Below, one piece after another: positions 16,037-25,600 of a DNA stretch of 64,000 nucleotides. Made by a program: the position numbers and the translations under genes. The notes below the pieces were generated by a model, which saw only the letters and a list, made by a program, of their open reading frames with translations, ran no database searches and was not told where the DNA came from. This DNA comes from Cyclobacteriaceae bacterium (GTDB taxonomy: Bacteria; Bacteroidota; Bacteroidia; Cytophagales; Cyclobacteriaceae): contig JAEUUJ010000050.1 of the NCBI GenBank assembly GCA_016786495.1, forward strand, positions 62,001 through 126,000, read 5' to 3'. The number at the start of each line of letters is the position of its first letter. Position 1 is the stretch's first letter.

Positions 16037-18019
16037 GTGAACGCAGTAACAACCACCTTGCCGTACTGTAACAGCCTGACGCAATACAGCCGCAGGAAGA
16101 CCGTAGAAGTAAAAATCGGTGACGTTCCGCTTGGCGGAGATAACCCGATCCGGCTTCAGTCGATGACAACTATCGATACGATGGATACCCGGGGTTCGGT
16201 TGAACAGGTATTGCGGATGGTGGCCTCCGGATGCGAATATGTTCGCATTACCGCTCCCAGTTTAAAGGAGGCACAGAATCTCGAAGTCATCAAAAAAGAA
16301 CTCCGCGCCCGCGGATGTAATGTACCGCTGGTAGCAGATATCCACTTCACTCCGAATGCGGCCGAACTGGCTGCGCGCATTGTTGAAAAGGTGCGCATCA
16401 ATCCCGGCAACTATGCCGATAAGAAACGGTTTGAGACGATAGAGTATACCGATGATGCATACAATGCAGAGTTGGAACGTATCCGTCAGAAATTCACACC
16501 ACTCGTAAAGATTTGCCAAGAGCATGGAACTGCGATGCGAATCGGAACCAACCATGGTTCGCTGTCGGATCGTATTATGAGCCGCTATGGCGATACACCA
16601 CTTGGGATGGTTGAATCGGCACTCGAATTTTTGCGGATCTGTCAGGATCTGGATTATCACAACATTGTTCTGTCGATGAAGGCCAGCAATCCGCAAGTGA
16701 TGGTACAAGCATACCGCTTGCTGGTACACAAACTGGAAGAAGAAAAATTCAGGCCTTATCCCTTACACCTGGGTGTTACCGAGGCGGGTGATGGTGAAGA
16801 TGGAAGAATCAAATCGGCTGTAGGCATCGGAACACTGCTGGAAGACGGGCTAGGAGATACGGTTCGGGTTTCTTTAACGGAAGAGCCTGAAGTTGAAGCC
16901 CCGGTAGCGAAGATTATGGTCGACCGGTATGCGAATCGTGTGTCACACAAACCGATCAAGCCATTGGATGGTTCGCCTATCAATCCATTTGCTTACACAA
17001 GGAGAGTTGCGCGTGAAGTTGCCAACCTGGGGGGCACACACCACGTTCCGCGGGTGATTGCCGATCTCAGCCGGATCGACATCACGGACTATAAAGACCT
17101 TCGGAGCATCGGTCATTTCTATCTTCCGGAACCTGATAAATGGAGAATGAATGACCAGGGCGCTGACTATGTGTACACCGGCGACAGGCCGATACCGTTT
17201 ATGTTGCCCAACGGGTTAAAAGAGATCCGCAATTATCAAACCTGGAAACTGACAGATGATGTAAACAAGCTGCCCTTGTTTACGAAGGCTGAATATTTTA
17301 TCGCAGACAGAAAACACCCGCAGGTAAATTTTGTACGGTTCTCGATTGATGAAATGGATTCTGCATTACTGGAAGCCCTGCGTCAGGATGCCACTGCAGT
17401 TGCTGTTATTGAAACCGATAACGCGCATGCGATGGCAGAACTTCGCAGAATCTTTTTTGAATTGGTTGAGAAGCAGATTAATATACCGGTGTTGATTTTC
17501 CGTACCTATCCGGTAACGGATGAAGATACGTTGCGTATTTACGCGGCAACAGATATTGGTGGCTTGTACATCGATGGATTCGGAGACGGGATTATACTTG
17601 GCATCAGCGAAGTGTTGCCCAAAGAAGATGCGTTACGCTGGACTGACATTTGTAATAAAACAGCGTTCGGAATTCTTCAGGCTACGCGCAACCGCATGTC
17701 GAAGACAGAATATATTTCATGCCCATCGTGTGGCCGCACGTTATTTGATTTGCAGGAAACAACAGCTATGATCCGTAAACGCACCGATCATTTGAAAGGT
17801 GTGAAGATCGGGATTATGGGATGTATCGTAAATGGTCCGGGCGAAATGGCAGATGCAGATTACGGCTATGTGGGTTCCGGCCCGGGCCGGATAACGCTCT
17901 ACCGCAATAAAGATGTGGTGAAGAAGAACGTACCTTCCAAGCAAGCGGTAGACGAACTTATTGGCCTGATCAAAGAAGACGGTAACTGGATTGACCCCGA
18001 ACTCATCGAAAAATTTTAG
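16037..18019 (+). CDS. ispG: 4-hydroxy-3-methylbut-2-enyl diphosphate synthase, long form (IspG/GcpE)
   Basis: A 660-residue IspG that makes HMBPP from MEcPP, the penultimate step of the MEP isoprenoid pathway. The N-terminal TIM barrel starts with the family motif NPIRLQSMTTIDT near residue 37 and continues with LVADIHF and KVRINPGNY. The C-terminal [4Fe-4S] domain has SCPSCGRTLFDLQ (Cys about 562 and 565) and IMGCIVNGPGE with Cys596. Between them lies an insertion of about 270 residues, which makes the plant/Chlamydia/Bacteroidota long form compared with about 370 residues in E. coli. The start is GTG. It is followed after 3 nt by a small membrane protein gene. Confidence 0.96.
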   Translation: MNAVTTTLPYCNSLTQYSRRKTVEVKIGDVPLGGDNPIRLQSMTTIDTMDTRGSVEQVLRMVASGCEYVRITAPSLKEAQNLEVIKKELRARGCNVPLVADIHFTPNAAELAARIVEKVRINPGNYADKKRFETIEYTDDAYNAELERIRQKFTPLVKICQEHGTAMRIGTNHGSLSDRIMSRYGDTPLGMVESALEFLRICQDLDYHNIVLSMKASNPQVMVQAYRLLVHKLEEEKFRPYPLHLGVTEAGDGEDGRIKSAVGIGTLLEDGLGDTVRVSLTEEPEVEAPVAKIMVDRYANRVSHKPIKPLDGSPINPFAYTRRVAREVANLGGTHHVPRVIADLSRIDITDYKDLRSIGHFYLPEPDKWRMNDQGADYVYTGDRPIPFMLPNGLKEIRNYQTWKLTDDVNKLPLFTKAEYFIADRKHPQVNFVRFSIDEMDSALLEALRQDATAVAVIETDNAHAMAELRRIFFELVEKQINIPVLIFRTYPVTDEDTLRIYAATDIGGLYIDGFGDGIILGISEVLPKEDALRWTDICNKTAFGILQATRNRMSKTEYISCPSCGRTLFDLQETTAMIRKRTDHLKGVKIGIMGCIVNGPGEMADADYGYVGSGPGRITLYRNKDVVKKNVPSKQAVDELIGLIKEDGNWIDPELIEKF

Positions 18020-18022
18020 CGT

Positions 18023-18226
18023 ATGGAACAGCAGGAAAAGAAGAAAAATTGGTTTCTGGAGTTTTTTAGCCTGGGAGAGGTTGGGGGCTATTTTTTCCGT
18101 GGAAAAGACCCTAATCGGCCCAAAAACTTCAATTTGAAGGCCATGCACATCATTAATAAAATTGCGATTTTGATGTTCCTGGTATGCCTGATCATCATTC
18201 TGAAACGTTATTTCTTTGGATACTGA
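18023..18226 (+). CDS. Small single-helix membrane protein (DUF6728-like)
   Basis: A 67-residue protein: a charged N-terminus with EKKKNWFLEFFSLGEVGGYFFR, a conserved-looking middle, and one C-terminal membrane helix (about residues 46-62). It starts 3 nt after ispG and is certainly co-transcribed. Small proteins of this shape follow ispG in several Bacteroidota; I believe they fall in DUF6728 but cannot confirm it here. No function is known to me. Confidence 0.65.
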   Translation: MEQQEKKKNWFLEFFSLGEVGGYFFRGKDPNRPKNFNLKAMHIINKIAILMFLVCLIIILKRYFFGY

Positions 18227-18339
18227 CCGATTTTAACGGTTTTTACTCAAAGATTTACATCAACTGAATGATTTCAAAAAATTGACTGTCAAGGGATTAC
18301 ATCTGTACTTTTTTTCGGATTACTTCTGGCGAAAATCAC

Positions 18340-18347
18340 TATTTTTG
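18340..18347 (+). promoter_or_regulatory. Candidate Bacteroidota -7 element
   Basis: TATTTTTG matches the TAnnTTTG consensus of the Bacteroidota housekeeping sigma factor and lies 17 nt upstream of the lipoprotein ATG at 18365. The matching -33 TTTG is not clear at normal spacing (only TTTC-like sequence upstream), so this is a half-site call. Confidence 0.4.
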
Positions 18348-18364
18348 CTTGAATTACCCTGTTC

Positions 18365-19255
18365 ATGACCCGCGCACTGCTTGTCGTACTGGTCTATTGC
18401 GCACTTCTGGTCTCCTGTACCGAGAAGGTGATATGCCCTGCATATCAGAGCGCATACATTTACGATAAGGAGGCACTGCGGAAGAAGTTCTCATACTTCC
18501 AGGAAGATTCTACCCCTAAGATTTACGCTGCAAACAAGAATAAATACCTGATTGGCGAAGCGGTGCCTTATCGAAAAAAGAACCGGAGCCTGCAAACGAT
18601 CGCCATGAAGCCGGTTAAACCGGTTGTGCCCGATTCATTGAAAGACGATGGCATGGATGCCGAAATGAACATTGAGTCGGTAGATCCAAACGTAAATGAC
18701 AGTACTGCGGTGATCCGCATAGATACGTTGGGCGCCACGGACAGCGTATACATGATTTCGAAAGACAAAGAAGTGCGCGTGCTGAAGTACAACCCGATGC
18801 AGCGCAAGTACTATGTCGACACGATCGGTTTCAATACCGAACAGGATAACTACATGTGGTATCTGCGCGATATTCTGTTGCTGCCCGATGTTAAGATCGC
18901 CAAAGAGAAAGCTGACGAAGCGAAGAAGGACAGCGCTAAAGAGCAGAAAAAGAAAAAAGGAATACGCGGATTCTTCTCGAAACTGTTTAATAAGAAGAAA
19001 GATAAAGCGAACGCAGCTGCCGCTCAGGATACAACCGAAACGATTCAGGCTCCGCAGGAAGACTACGGGTATGATGAATTTGACGGAAAGCAGAAAGATT
19101 CTACGGCCGTAGTGGCGCCATCGAATCAGCAGCCTAAACCGGAAGCCAAAAAGAAGAAAGGTATTTTCTCATTCCTGAAAAAGGATAAAGCGGAACCTAA
19201 GAAGAAGGAAGCTGATCCTGCTAAAAAAGAGGAGGAGAAAGACGATGGCTTCTAA
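18365..19255 (+). CDS. Lys/Asp-rich lipoprotein of unknown function
   Basis: A 296-residue lipoprotein with a signal peptide and lipobox (LLVSC, Cys about 18). The first half is a globular region starting ICPAYQSAYIYDKEALRKKFSYF. The second half, from about residue 180, is low-complexity and highly charged, with three blocks of KKKKG(I/F)xxFxxK-type sequence separated by acidic and Gln/Pro stretches. The tail ends in KKEEEKDDGF. Proteins with this N-terminus occur widely in Cytophagales beside core genes. I do not know a function; anchoring of a flexible charged tail in the periplasm is inference. Confidence 0.7.
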   Translation: MTRALLVVLVYCALLVSCTEKVICPAYQSAYIYDKEALRKKFSYFQEDSTPKIYAANKNKYLIGEAVPYRKKNRSLQTIAMKPVKPVVPDSLKDDGMDAEMNIESVDPNVNDSTAVIRIDTLGATDSVYMISKDKEVRVLKYNPMQRKYYVDTIGFNTEQDNYMWYLRDILLLPDVKIAKEKADEAKKDSAKEQKKKKGIRGFFSKLFNKKKDKANAAAAQDTTETIQAPQEDYGYDEFDGKQKDSTAVVAPSNQQPKPEAKKKKGIFSFLKKDKAEPKKKEADPAKKEEEKDDGF

Positions 19256-19258
19256 ACG

Positions 19259-19957
19259 CTAGTCGAATAGCGTGAGATTTCCATGCTGATCGCTTGCCGG
19301 GGCAGGCAGGATTAACGAAGGGTGATCCTTCTCAGGATTGTTAATCAGCGATGAAACCGTGTAGATGCCGAGCTTATTAGCCGGATACGCTTTGAGAATG
19401 TTACCCAGTTCGACCTCTGTGCTGTTCGGGTTAAGCCAGATGCGCTCCTGCACGTTATCGAAAATTACCGGCATCTTTTCGTGAAAGGGTAAGATCAGCT
19501 CATTCGAATGAATCGTGATAATCGTGAATGTATGGACCATTGATCCGTCTTCATCCTCAAATTCCTCCCAGAGTCCGGCAAAAGAAAAAGGTTTATGCGA
19601 TGATTCCGTAACCCGGTGGGGAACGGCTGTTTTCTTTCCTAATTTTTTCCAGGTATAAAATCCATCCGCAGGGATGATACACCGGTTCTGCATCAGCATT
19701 TTTTTCAGTACGGGCCGCTCGACCAGGGTTTCGGCCGAAAGGTTGATAATTTTCTCTGCGAGGTTTTTGCTCTTGGCAAAATGCGGTGGCCGGCCCCAGT
19801 AGAACCATGAAATACCCACCGAAGCAGAACTTGTGATCACCGGGAGCAACTGTGTTGGCGCAGCATTGTAGCGTGGCTTATAATGCTCCGGAACTTCAAC
19901 GGAAAATCGTTCAGCCAGTGTGTGTGGTGAAATTGTAAGACTGTACCGGTCGACCAT
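19259..19957 (-). CDS. SRAP (YedK/HMCES) family protein lacking the catalytic Cys2 and Glu
   Basis: A 232-residue SOS-response-associated peptidase fold protein. Family features are RYNAAPTQLLPVI near residue 30, FYWGRPPHF, NLSAETL, IPADGFYTWKK, TIITIHSNELI and FHEKMPVIFD. In active SRAP proteins the initiator Met is removed and Cys2 makes a thiazolidine cross-link with abasic DNA; that N-terminus is MCGRY. Here it is MVDRYSL, so Cys2 is Val. The catalytic Glu in the ADGxxEW box is Thr (ADGFYTW). The Asn and the His of the active site appear kept. The protein may bind DNA without cross-linking it. It lies 3 nt after the YheT gene and in the same operon. Confidence 0.85.
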   Translation of the reverse strand: MVDRYSLTISPHTLAERFSVEVPEHYKPRYNAAPTQLLPVITSSASVGISWFYWGRPPHFAKSKNLAEKIINLSAETLVERPVLKKMLMQNRCIIPADGFYTWKKLGKKTAVPHRVTESSHKPFSFAGLWEEFEDEDGSMVHTFTIITIHSNELILPFHEKMPVIFDNVQERIWLNPNSTEVELGNILKAYPANKLGIYTVSSLINNPEKDHPSLILPAPASDQHGNLTLFD

Positions 19958-19960
19958 TTT

Positions 19961-20896
19961 TTAGCGACTTAGAAATTCGAGCGCGCGCTCTTCTGACCAA
20001 TATAGCCCATTTTTGCTGAATTGCGTGAAGCCCACGTGGCCACCGCGCTCCGGGCTTTCGAACGTAACGAACGGATGGTTTTCAAGCAGCGCTTCCGGAT
20101 AGCATTGCTCGCTCAGGAACGGATCATTCTTGGCATTTACAATCAGCGTAGGCGTTGTGATGTTGTTCACTACCCGAAGCGAACTCGATTGGGTGTAGTA
20201 GTCCAGCGCGTCACGAAAACCATGAATCGGTCCGGTGAAGATGTTATCAAATTCCTGCAGTGTTTTAACGTTTTGCAGGTTGGAGGCATCCAGATCTTTA
20301 ATGACTCTGGACTTTTCAAGCACTTTTTTTCGCAGGCTGCGCAGAAACCGTTGGGAATAAATCCAGTTTGACGGCTCAGAGATTTTCAGGCAACTCGTGT
20401 GTAAATCTAACGGTACCGAGAAGGCAACTGCTTTGCGAAGCACGTCCGGGCGCGACCGATTTTCGCCCAAATATTTGAGCGTCAGATTCCCGCCCAAGCT
20501 AAACCCGATCAAATTTATTTCTGTATAAGATTGCGTTATTGCGTGATCGATCACGGTGGCGAGATCATCGGTGGCTCCGCTGTGATAGAAACGAAGTGCA
20601 TGATTCATTTCACCGCTGCATCCCCGGTAGTTCCAGGTGAGCGTATCGTAGTTGTTTTCGTAAAGGGCCTTCGCCATACCCTTGATGTACGGCCGGGTGG
20701 TGTCACCCTCGAGGCCATGCGACACAATCGTGAGTTTTTTTGAGCCTCGCTTCAGCCAGTCTAAATCCAGGAAATCATGATCCGGAGTGTTGATGCGTTC
20801 GCGCTGATAGGGCGGCAAGTTCACCTTCCGGAACTGCGAAGGGAAAATCGTTTCGAGGTGTGCGTTAAAAAGAAAGAATGGAGGCTGATAGCTCAA
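19961..20896 (-). CDS. YheT-type alpha/beta hydrolase
   Basis: A 311-residue hydrolase of the YheT/ABHD1-3 family. The N-terminus has AHLETIFPSQFRKV, typical of the family. The nucleophile elbow is GFSLGGN (Ser about 138), with the oxyanion region TIVSHGLEGDTTRPYIKGMA upstream. The acid is in LIVNAKNDPFL and the His in ERGGHVGF. These are cytoplasmic or membrane-associated serine esterases; the substrate in bacteria is not established. The start is TTG (no ATG fits). It is the first gene of a pair with the SRAP-like gene. Confidence 0.88.
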   Translation of the reverse strand: MSYQPPFFLFNAHLETIFPSQFRKVNLPPYQRERINTPDHDFLDLDWLKRGSKKLTIVSHGLEGDTTRPYIKGMAKALYENNYDTLTWNYRGCSGEMNHALRFYHSGATDDLATVIDHAITQSYTEINLIGFSLGGNLTLKYLGENRSRPDVLRKAVAFSVPLDLHTSCLKISEPSNWIYSQRFLRSLRKKVLEKSRVIKDLDASNLQNVKTLQEFDNIFTGPIHGFRDALDYYTQSSSLRVVNNITTPTLIVNAKNDPFLSEQCYPEALLENHPFVTFESPERGGHVGFTQFSKNGLYWSEERALEFLSR

Positions 20897-20904
20897 TTTT
20901 AGAT

Positions 20905-21096
20905 CGTAGATTTTAAAATATCAGATTGTGCCTTTCGCTTACTTGACGTGTTTATTGAAGCAACACTAATGGCTAAGATTTTGTTTCCTTCTTTCATTAA
21001 CGCCCTAACGTTACTTCCTGCGCGGGCTCCGGTTCTGAGATCGATTCAGGAACGTACACGATTCATCGGATTCTTCTTGAACTATCCACCAAGCTA
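20905..21096 (-). pseudogene. Decayed remnant of a four-helix-bundle (S23-like) gene
   Basis: On the minus strand, translation gives pieces in two frames: AWWIVQEESDES, and after a shift ALMKEGNKILAISVASINTSSKRK. These resemble the middle (IVxEEADES) and the C-terminal helix (L-KE-NEL-AI--ASINT--) of the small four-helix-bundle proteins of the 23S-rRNA-intervening-sequence family common in Bacteroidota. Several stops and shifts separate the parts and no full-length frame remains. Nothing else coding is seen in this 204-nt gap. The match is by eye and could be overread. Confidence 0.42.
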
Positions 21097-21097
21097 A

Positions 21098-21122
21098 AAT
21101 CTAAGATTTAGAATCTAAGATT
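21098..21122. repeat. Two direct copies of AATCTAAGATT
   Basis: Two identical 11-bp copies separated by TAG; each copy is itself nearly palindromic. They overlap the last codons and the stop of the YfiT-like gene and border the decayed four-helix-bundle gene. Similar AT-rich sequence (TTTTAGATCGTAGATTTTAA) lies at the other end of the remnant near 20897-20920, as if the fragment were flanked by related short repeats. Confidence 0.5.
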
Positions 21123-21628
21123 ATCTTAAGGTGCCCCAGGTGGTGTTCGCCATGCCAGGCATAGGTCGCCATCAGCCGGTCGAGCCGGATTTGCCTGCCG
21201 CTTTCCGGATGAACAAAGTATTTCTCCAGATCAGATGGTTTTAATGCCCGGAGCAAGGTGACCCACTTGGCGTGCAGTGCCTTGAGCAGATTGACTGACA
21301 GGGCAGGGTCTTGTGCGATTTCATACGTCTCGGCCCAAAGTTTTTCATTATAGGCTTTGATCGTCGGGCTGTTTTCGGTGAGGGTCCATTTGAAACGGAT
21401 GTAGGCGTGCATGTGACTATCCGCGAGGTGATGCAAAACCTGACGGGCCGTCCAGCCGCCTTCCCGGTAGGGGGTGTCCAGTTGTTTAGGCGTTAGCGTT
21501 TGAAATGCCTGACTCAGTTTTTCAGGAGCGGCTTCAATGGCAGCGATGAGCTGATCGATTTCGGCAGAGGTATACGATTCTTTTGGCTGAAATTTTCCAA
21601 CCGGGTACCGTAAGTTTTCGTCAGACAT
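21101..21628 (-). CDS. YfiT-type DinB family protein (putative metal-dependent thiol S-transferase)
   Basis: A 175-residue DinB/YfiT-family four-helix protein. The start is set at MSDENLRYPVGKF, the conserved beginning of this family; the frame is open 19 codons further but that part lies inside terC. Metal ligands are visible as His in QVLHHLADSHMHAYIRFK (near residue 70) and AWHGEHHLGHL near the C-terminus, the usual three-His nickel/zinc site. Relatives include bacillithiol S-transferase BstA. It overlaps the terC stop by 8 nt, so it is coupled to it. The C-terminus ends within a short AT-rich repeat, which may have altered the last few residues. Confidence 0.87.
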   Translation of the reverse strand: MSDENLRYPVGKFQPKESYTSAEIDQLIAAIEAAPEKLSQAFQTLTPKQLDTPYREGGWTARQVLHHLADSHMHAYIRFKWTLTENSPTIKAYNEKLWAETYEIAQDPALSVNLLKALHAKWVTLLRALKPSDLEKYFVHPESGRQIRLDRLMATYAWHGEHHLGHLKIILDSKS

Positions 21629-22415
21629 GAATTTCGTCTTCTGTGGGTTGTGGTTTCTTTTTCTTTTTACTGCTTCCGCGTACACGGATGTTCACAAATT
21701 CAATCAGCAGTGAAAATGCCACAGCGAAGTACATGTACCCTTTCGGGATGTCGTAATCGAGACCTTCCAGGAAGAGCATGAAGCCGATCAAAATCAGGAA
21801 CCCGAGGGCGAGCACTTCCATCGATGGATGTTTGTGAATGAAGTCGCTGATTCTTCCGGAGAACAGCATCATGATACCGATGGAAATGACAACGGCAACA
21901 ATCATGATGAGTACTTTATCGGTTAGCCCGACTGCGGTAAGGATCGAGTCAAATGAGAAAATGATGTCGAGGAAGATAATTTGAATAATGATTCCGGTGA
22001 CGTTGGGTTTTACAACGGTTGCTGTTTCAATTTCTTCGTCCCCTTCCATTTCGTGGCCGATCTCGCGCGTGCTTTTCGCGATCAGGAACATACCTCCGAA
22101 CATCAGGATCAGGTCGCGGCCGCTGAATTCATGATCGGGTATACCGATCCAGTTTACGGCTGCCGAAGAAATGATGTCGGAAAGTGAGAATAAAGGCTCT
22201 GTAAACGTGATTACCCAGGTGATGCCGAGCAGCAGCAGGATTCTGACGATCATCGCCAGGCTTAGGCCGATGTTGCGGGTTCGGGCGCGCATTTCCACGG
22301 GTAGCTTGTTGGAAACGATGGAAATGAAAATCACGTTGTCGATTCCCAGGACTACTTCGAAAAATGTAAGGGTAAGAAGCGCGAGCCAGGTTTCAGGTTT
22401 GAGAAAGATTTCCAT
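21621..22415 (-). CDS. TerC family integral membrane protein
   Basis: A 264-residue membrane protein with about seven helices and a basic C-terminal tail (SSKKKKKPQP). The family motif is near the N-terminus, LTFFEVVLGIDNVIFISI, and its repeat is FLDIIFSFDSILTAVGLTDK near residue 150; the acidic residues in these helices are the conserved metal-binding type. TerC proteins have been linked to tellurite resistance and to metal (Mn) export or metalation of exported enzymes. It is the first gene of a two-gene operon. Confidence 0.9.
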   Translation of the reverse strand: MEIFLKPETWLALLTLTFFEVVLGIDNVIFISIVSNKLPVEMRARTRNIGLSLAMIVRILLLLGITWVITFTEPLFSLSDIISSAAVNWIGIPDHEFSGRDLILMFGGMFLIAKSTREIGHEMEGDEEIETATVVKPNVTGIIIQIIFLDIIFSFDSILTAVGLTDKVLIMIVAVVISIGIMMLFSGRISDFIHKHPSMEVLALGFLILIGFMLFLEGLDYDIPKGYMYFAVAFSLLIEFVNIRVRGSSKKKKKPQPTEDEIHV

Positions 22416-22571
22416 GCAGGCGCGGTGGTTGTTAAAGGGTTGTTTCGGGTTTTAAAAATAGGATAAGTAACGAATTCCTGCAACCTCGGGCCTGCTTTTA
22501 AGTGCCTGATTTTTAAGTATATAGTTTTTTGGAAGCCTTTTTTTCAGGGTTGGGCGGGGAATGGGCAGGCA

Positions 22572-22598
22572 TTAAAAAAGCCGCCCGGAGGCGGCTTT
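22572..22598 (-). terminator. Rho-independent terminator of the six-gene minus-strand operon
   Basis: A perfect 9-bp stem AAAGCCGCC / GGCGGCTTT with loop CGGA; read on the minus strand it is followed by a run of T. It lies 29 nt after the stop of the giant surface protein gene. The rest of the 211-nt gap up to terC shows nothing coding. Confidence 0.88.
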
Positions 22599-22626
22599 AC
22601 GTTATTAATTCGTTTTAGCTGGTTCG

Positions 22627-25600
22627 CTAGTGCTTAACCATCACTTTTCGCACCGCCTTGCTTCCGCCAGGGGTTGTGAGTTGGAGCATATAAACACCGT
22701 CGGCCATTGTTTCGGTTGAAACGGCTTTCGTTTTTTCTCCCATCCTGAACTCCGACTGATACACTGTTTTTCCGAATGCATCGATCAGGACAACCGGGGT
22801 AGGCTTAGCGGCCGCTGCCGGCAATTCAATGTTCACCAGTTGATTGGCCGGGTTAGGATATACGTGAATGTTCTTCACATATTCCGGATCTTCCGTGCTG
22901 GTAACCACGTCCGGAGACACTGCCGCATCTAAAAATGCAGCCTGATGAACATTTTTATCACTTCCGCTAATATCTTGAACAAAAACGACAATGGCATCGC
23001 CATCGCGCCGTTGCCAAATTACGGTTGGTACAACGTACGTGCCACCCGGGTCAATGGTGGCATCCAGGATTATTCCTGCGGGAGAAGGCAGCATTTGTTT
23101 GGCTACAAAAACGAACTCTGTACTTCCGCTTGTTGCGAGCAACTCTGGTGAGTTTATGCTTTTTTCAACGATCGTGGTAAACAGATTTAGACCCGAAAGC
23201 GATAGTGGCTGAGAGGTCGTATTCTTGATAGTCGACTTGATTTCCACAACATTATCAACCTTGGTGGCTGTTACTGAAAGCTGAATCTGAGAAGGTGTTA
23301 ATACCCGTTCGTCATAAACATTATCGCGCCAATTTGATATGTCTGTTTGTTTAAAACTCCCATCAATACGAATCGTTGGAGCTTGTGTGATACCATAAAA
23401 TGCAGCACGTGCATTATGCATTTGCGTATTCAGTTCATTTACAGGATCTGGCGTAGGAAACCCTGTATGGTATTGGATTTTGACGATTTCACCAGCTGTT
23501 CCCAAGCTTTCATAATTTGTGGAGTTATGACTACCACTTTGTGGGGTCATCGTTGCATTGGTGAAATTTTCAAGGAGAACCACTCTGCTTCTTTCCCCAA
23601 CAAATACGTTGTCGAACGCAAACCCGTCTCCGCGTGGTTGTGTACTTGAAAAAGCAACCCGGAAGAGAACTTTCGTTTGACCGATCAGCGGGTCCAACTT
23701 GAATGTTGACGTCTTCCAGCCACCATCTTTTCCCGTCCATCCCGCACTGGTTGAAGTTTGATTTCCCGGATTGCTTAATATACCCTGATCATCATACCAA
23801 TTGATACCCTGTCCAACAACTCCCAAGGTTACCCAATCACCATCGGGATTAGCAGGAGATACTAATTCTTCGATATTGCCGGTTGTATTGTACTGAATTA
23901 CAGCACCGTCTGAACCGTATTGATTGTCGGACCAAGTGTCGAATGAAAATACCGGTTTCGCACTACCCGAAAAATCGAAGCATCCACTCATTACCCAGGA
24001 ATTCTCCTGAGCATTGTTTTGGCCCGCGGGATTTGTATCCCATGCGTTGCCGCCAAGGGGTAAGGGATTTATTGTTGATCCGCTCGGAATTCCTAATTGC
24101 CAAGATGAATTGCGTCCGCCCGAGATCCAGCCACCACTGGAAGCAAAACCTTCTGAATATGCCCCTGTGCCGGAAATAGGGGAGTAGGTTGGAACTATAA
24201 ACACAGGTTTGTAGACCGTATCCTTGCAAAGCGTATTTGTTATAACAATCAGGCGCACGGTATCTTTTCCTACTCCGGAATAAGTAAACGATGTTGTCTT
24301 ACCTACCGGGCTACCTGTACCTGTAAGTGCCCCCCCGATTCCAAAATTCCAGTTCCAAGACTGGATCTGAGCGTCAGGAAGATTTTGTGAGGCGCTGAAC
24401 GCGGTTGGTGAACCAAGACAGGCGTTTGTCCAGGTGAAATTAGCATTCGGTAGCGCATTGATTGTAACTGGCTGAGAAGGGCCCTGATAAATACATCCAT
24501 CACTCGTTTCGAACACTGGCCTAATTTGAAAGGTACCGTTGTTTTGATATAAATGGCTCGGATTCTGATATGTGCCAGCTGTTCTCTCCGCTGCTCCTAC
24601 TGGAACGCTGGAGGCATACGTTCCTGGGGGTAATATGACCTGATCACCAAAATCCCAACCTGCAGTTATAATTGATGTCATTGGAGCGCGCACAGTGCTC
24701 GCATTAGTTATCACTACCGGATCGCCTGCGCACACGTTATTCGGAAAGGTAATGTTTGGAACCACCTCATTAACCGAAATGGTAACCGGAGTTGACGTGC
24801 CCCGGCATGAAGTTGCAGGATCCAGATAACTGTAGGTGATATCAAAAGATCCTACCGGTCCGGAGGTTCCCGTGCTTCCCGGGTTAAACTTCCAAATTTT
24901 AGGACTCGTGCCCACCTGAGTTAATCGCGAGTCAACCGCACCATCAATTCTAAAGTAGTCAACTAAAATATTATCAGAATTAGCGGGAACGCCGATGAGA
25001 TCTATTGTTGCGTCACCCATGCAGAACTTTGTCTTCGATAAAATAAGAGAGACAGTAGGCGCGGGGTTCACCCGAACCCACTGATAGGTGACCACATAGT
25101 TAGACCCCTGCGGCACGCCTGCAGTTGGATTGTATACCGAGAATCCGATTGGGAGTTCACCTCCCCAGTAAGCTAATTCGTCTGCATAAGCAGTTGCTCT
25201 TGGATCAAACGTGTTATTAACGGGGGTGATGTTTTGCCACCGCTCAATAGGGTTATTGTGATCGTAGTATACAAACCCATCCAAAAGCCATCCTGTTGGA
25301 TCAACCGAATACTGCATAATCTGATTGATATAAGACTGGTTAACACTTAACCCGGTTGCGGCCAAGTCGTTACTACAGTATGATGAATTTAGCCCCACAA
25401 TTCCAGAGATAATCACTTCAAAGTTTTGAATAAAGTACGATTGACATCCGTTTCCTGCCGTTTGAATCAACGTCACAGGATATGTGCCGGATGACAAAGA
25501 ACTAGGATTGAAGCGATATTCAGGATTAGAAGTAACTCCATTGCCTGTGAAAACGGAACCTGCAGGTATGCTTGAAATTAACTTAACCGGAGCGCTACTT

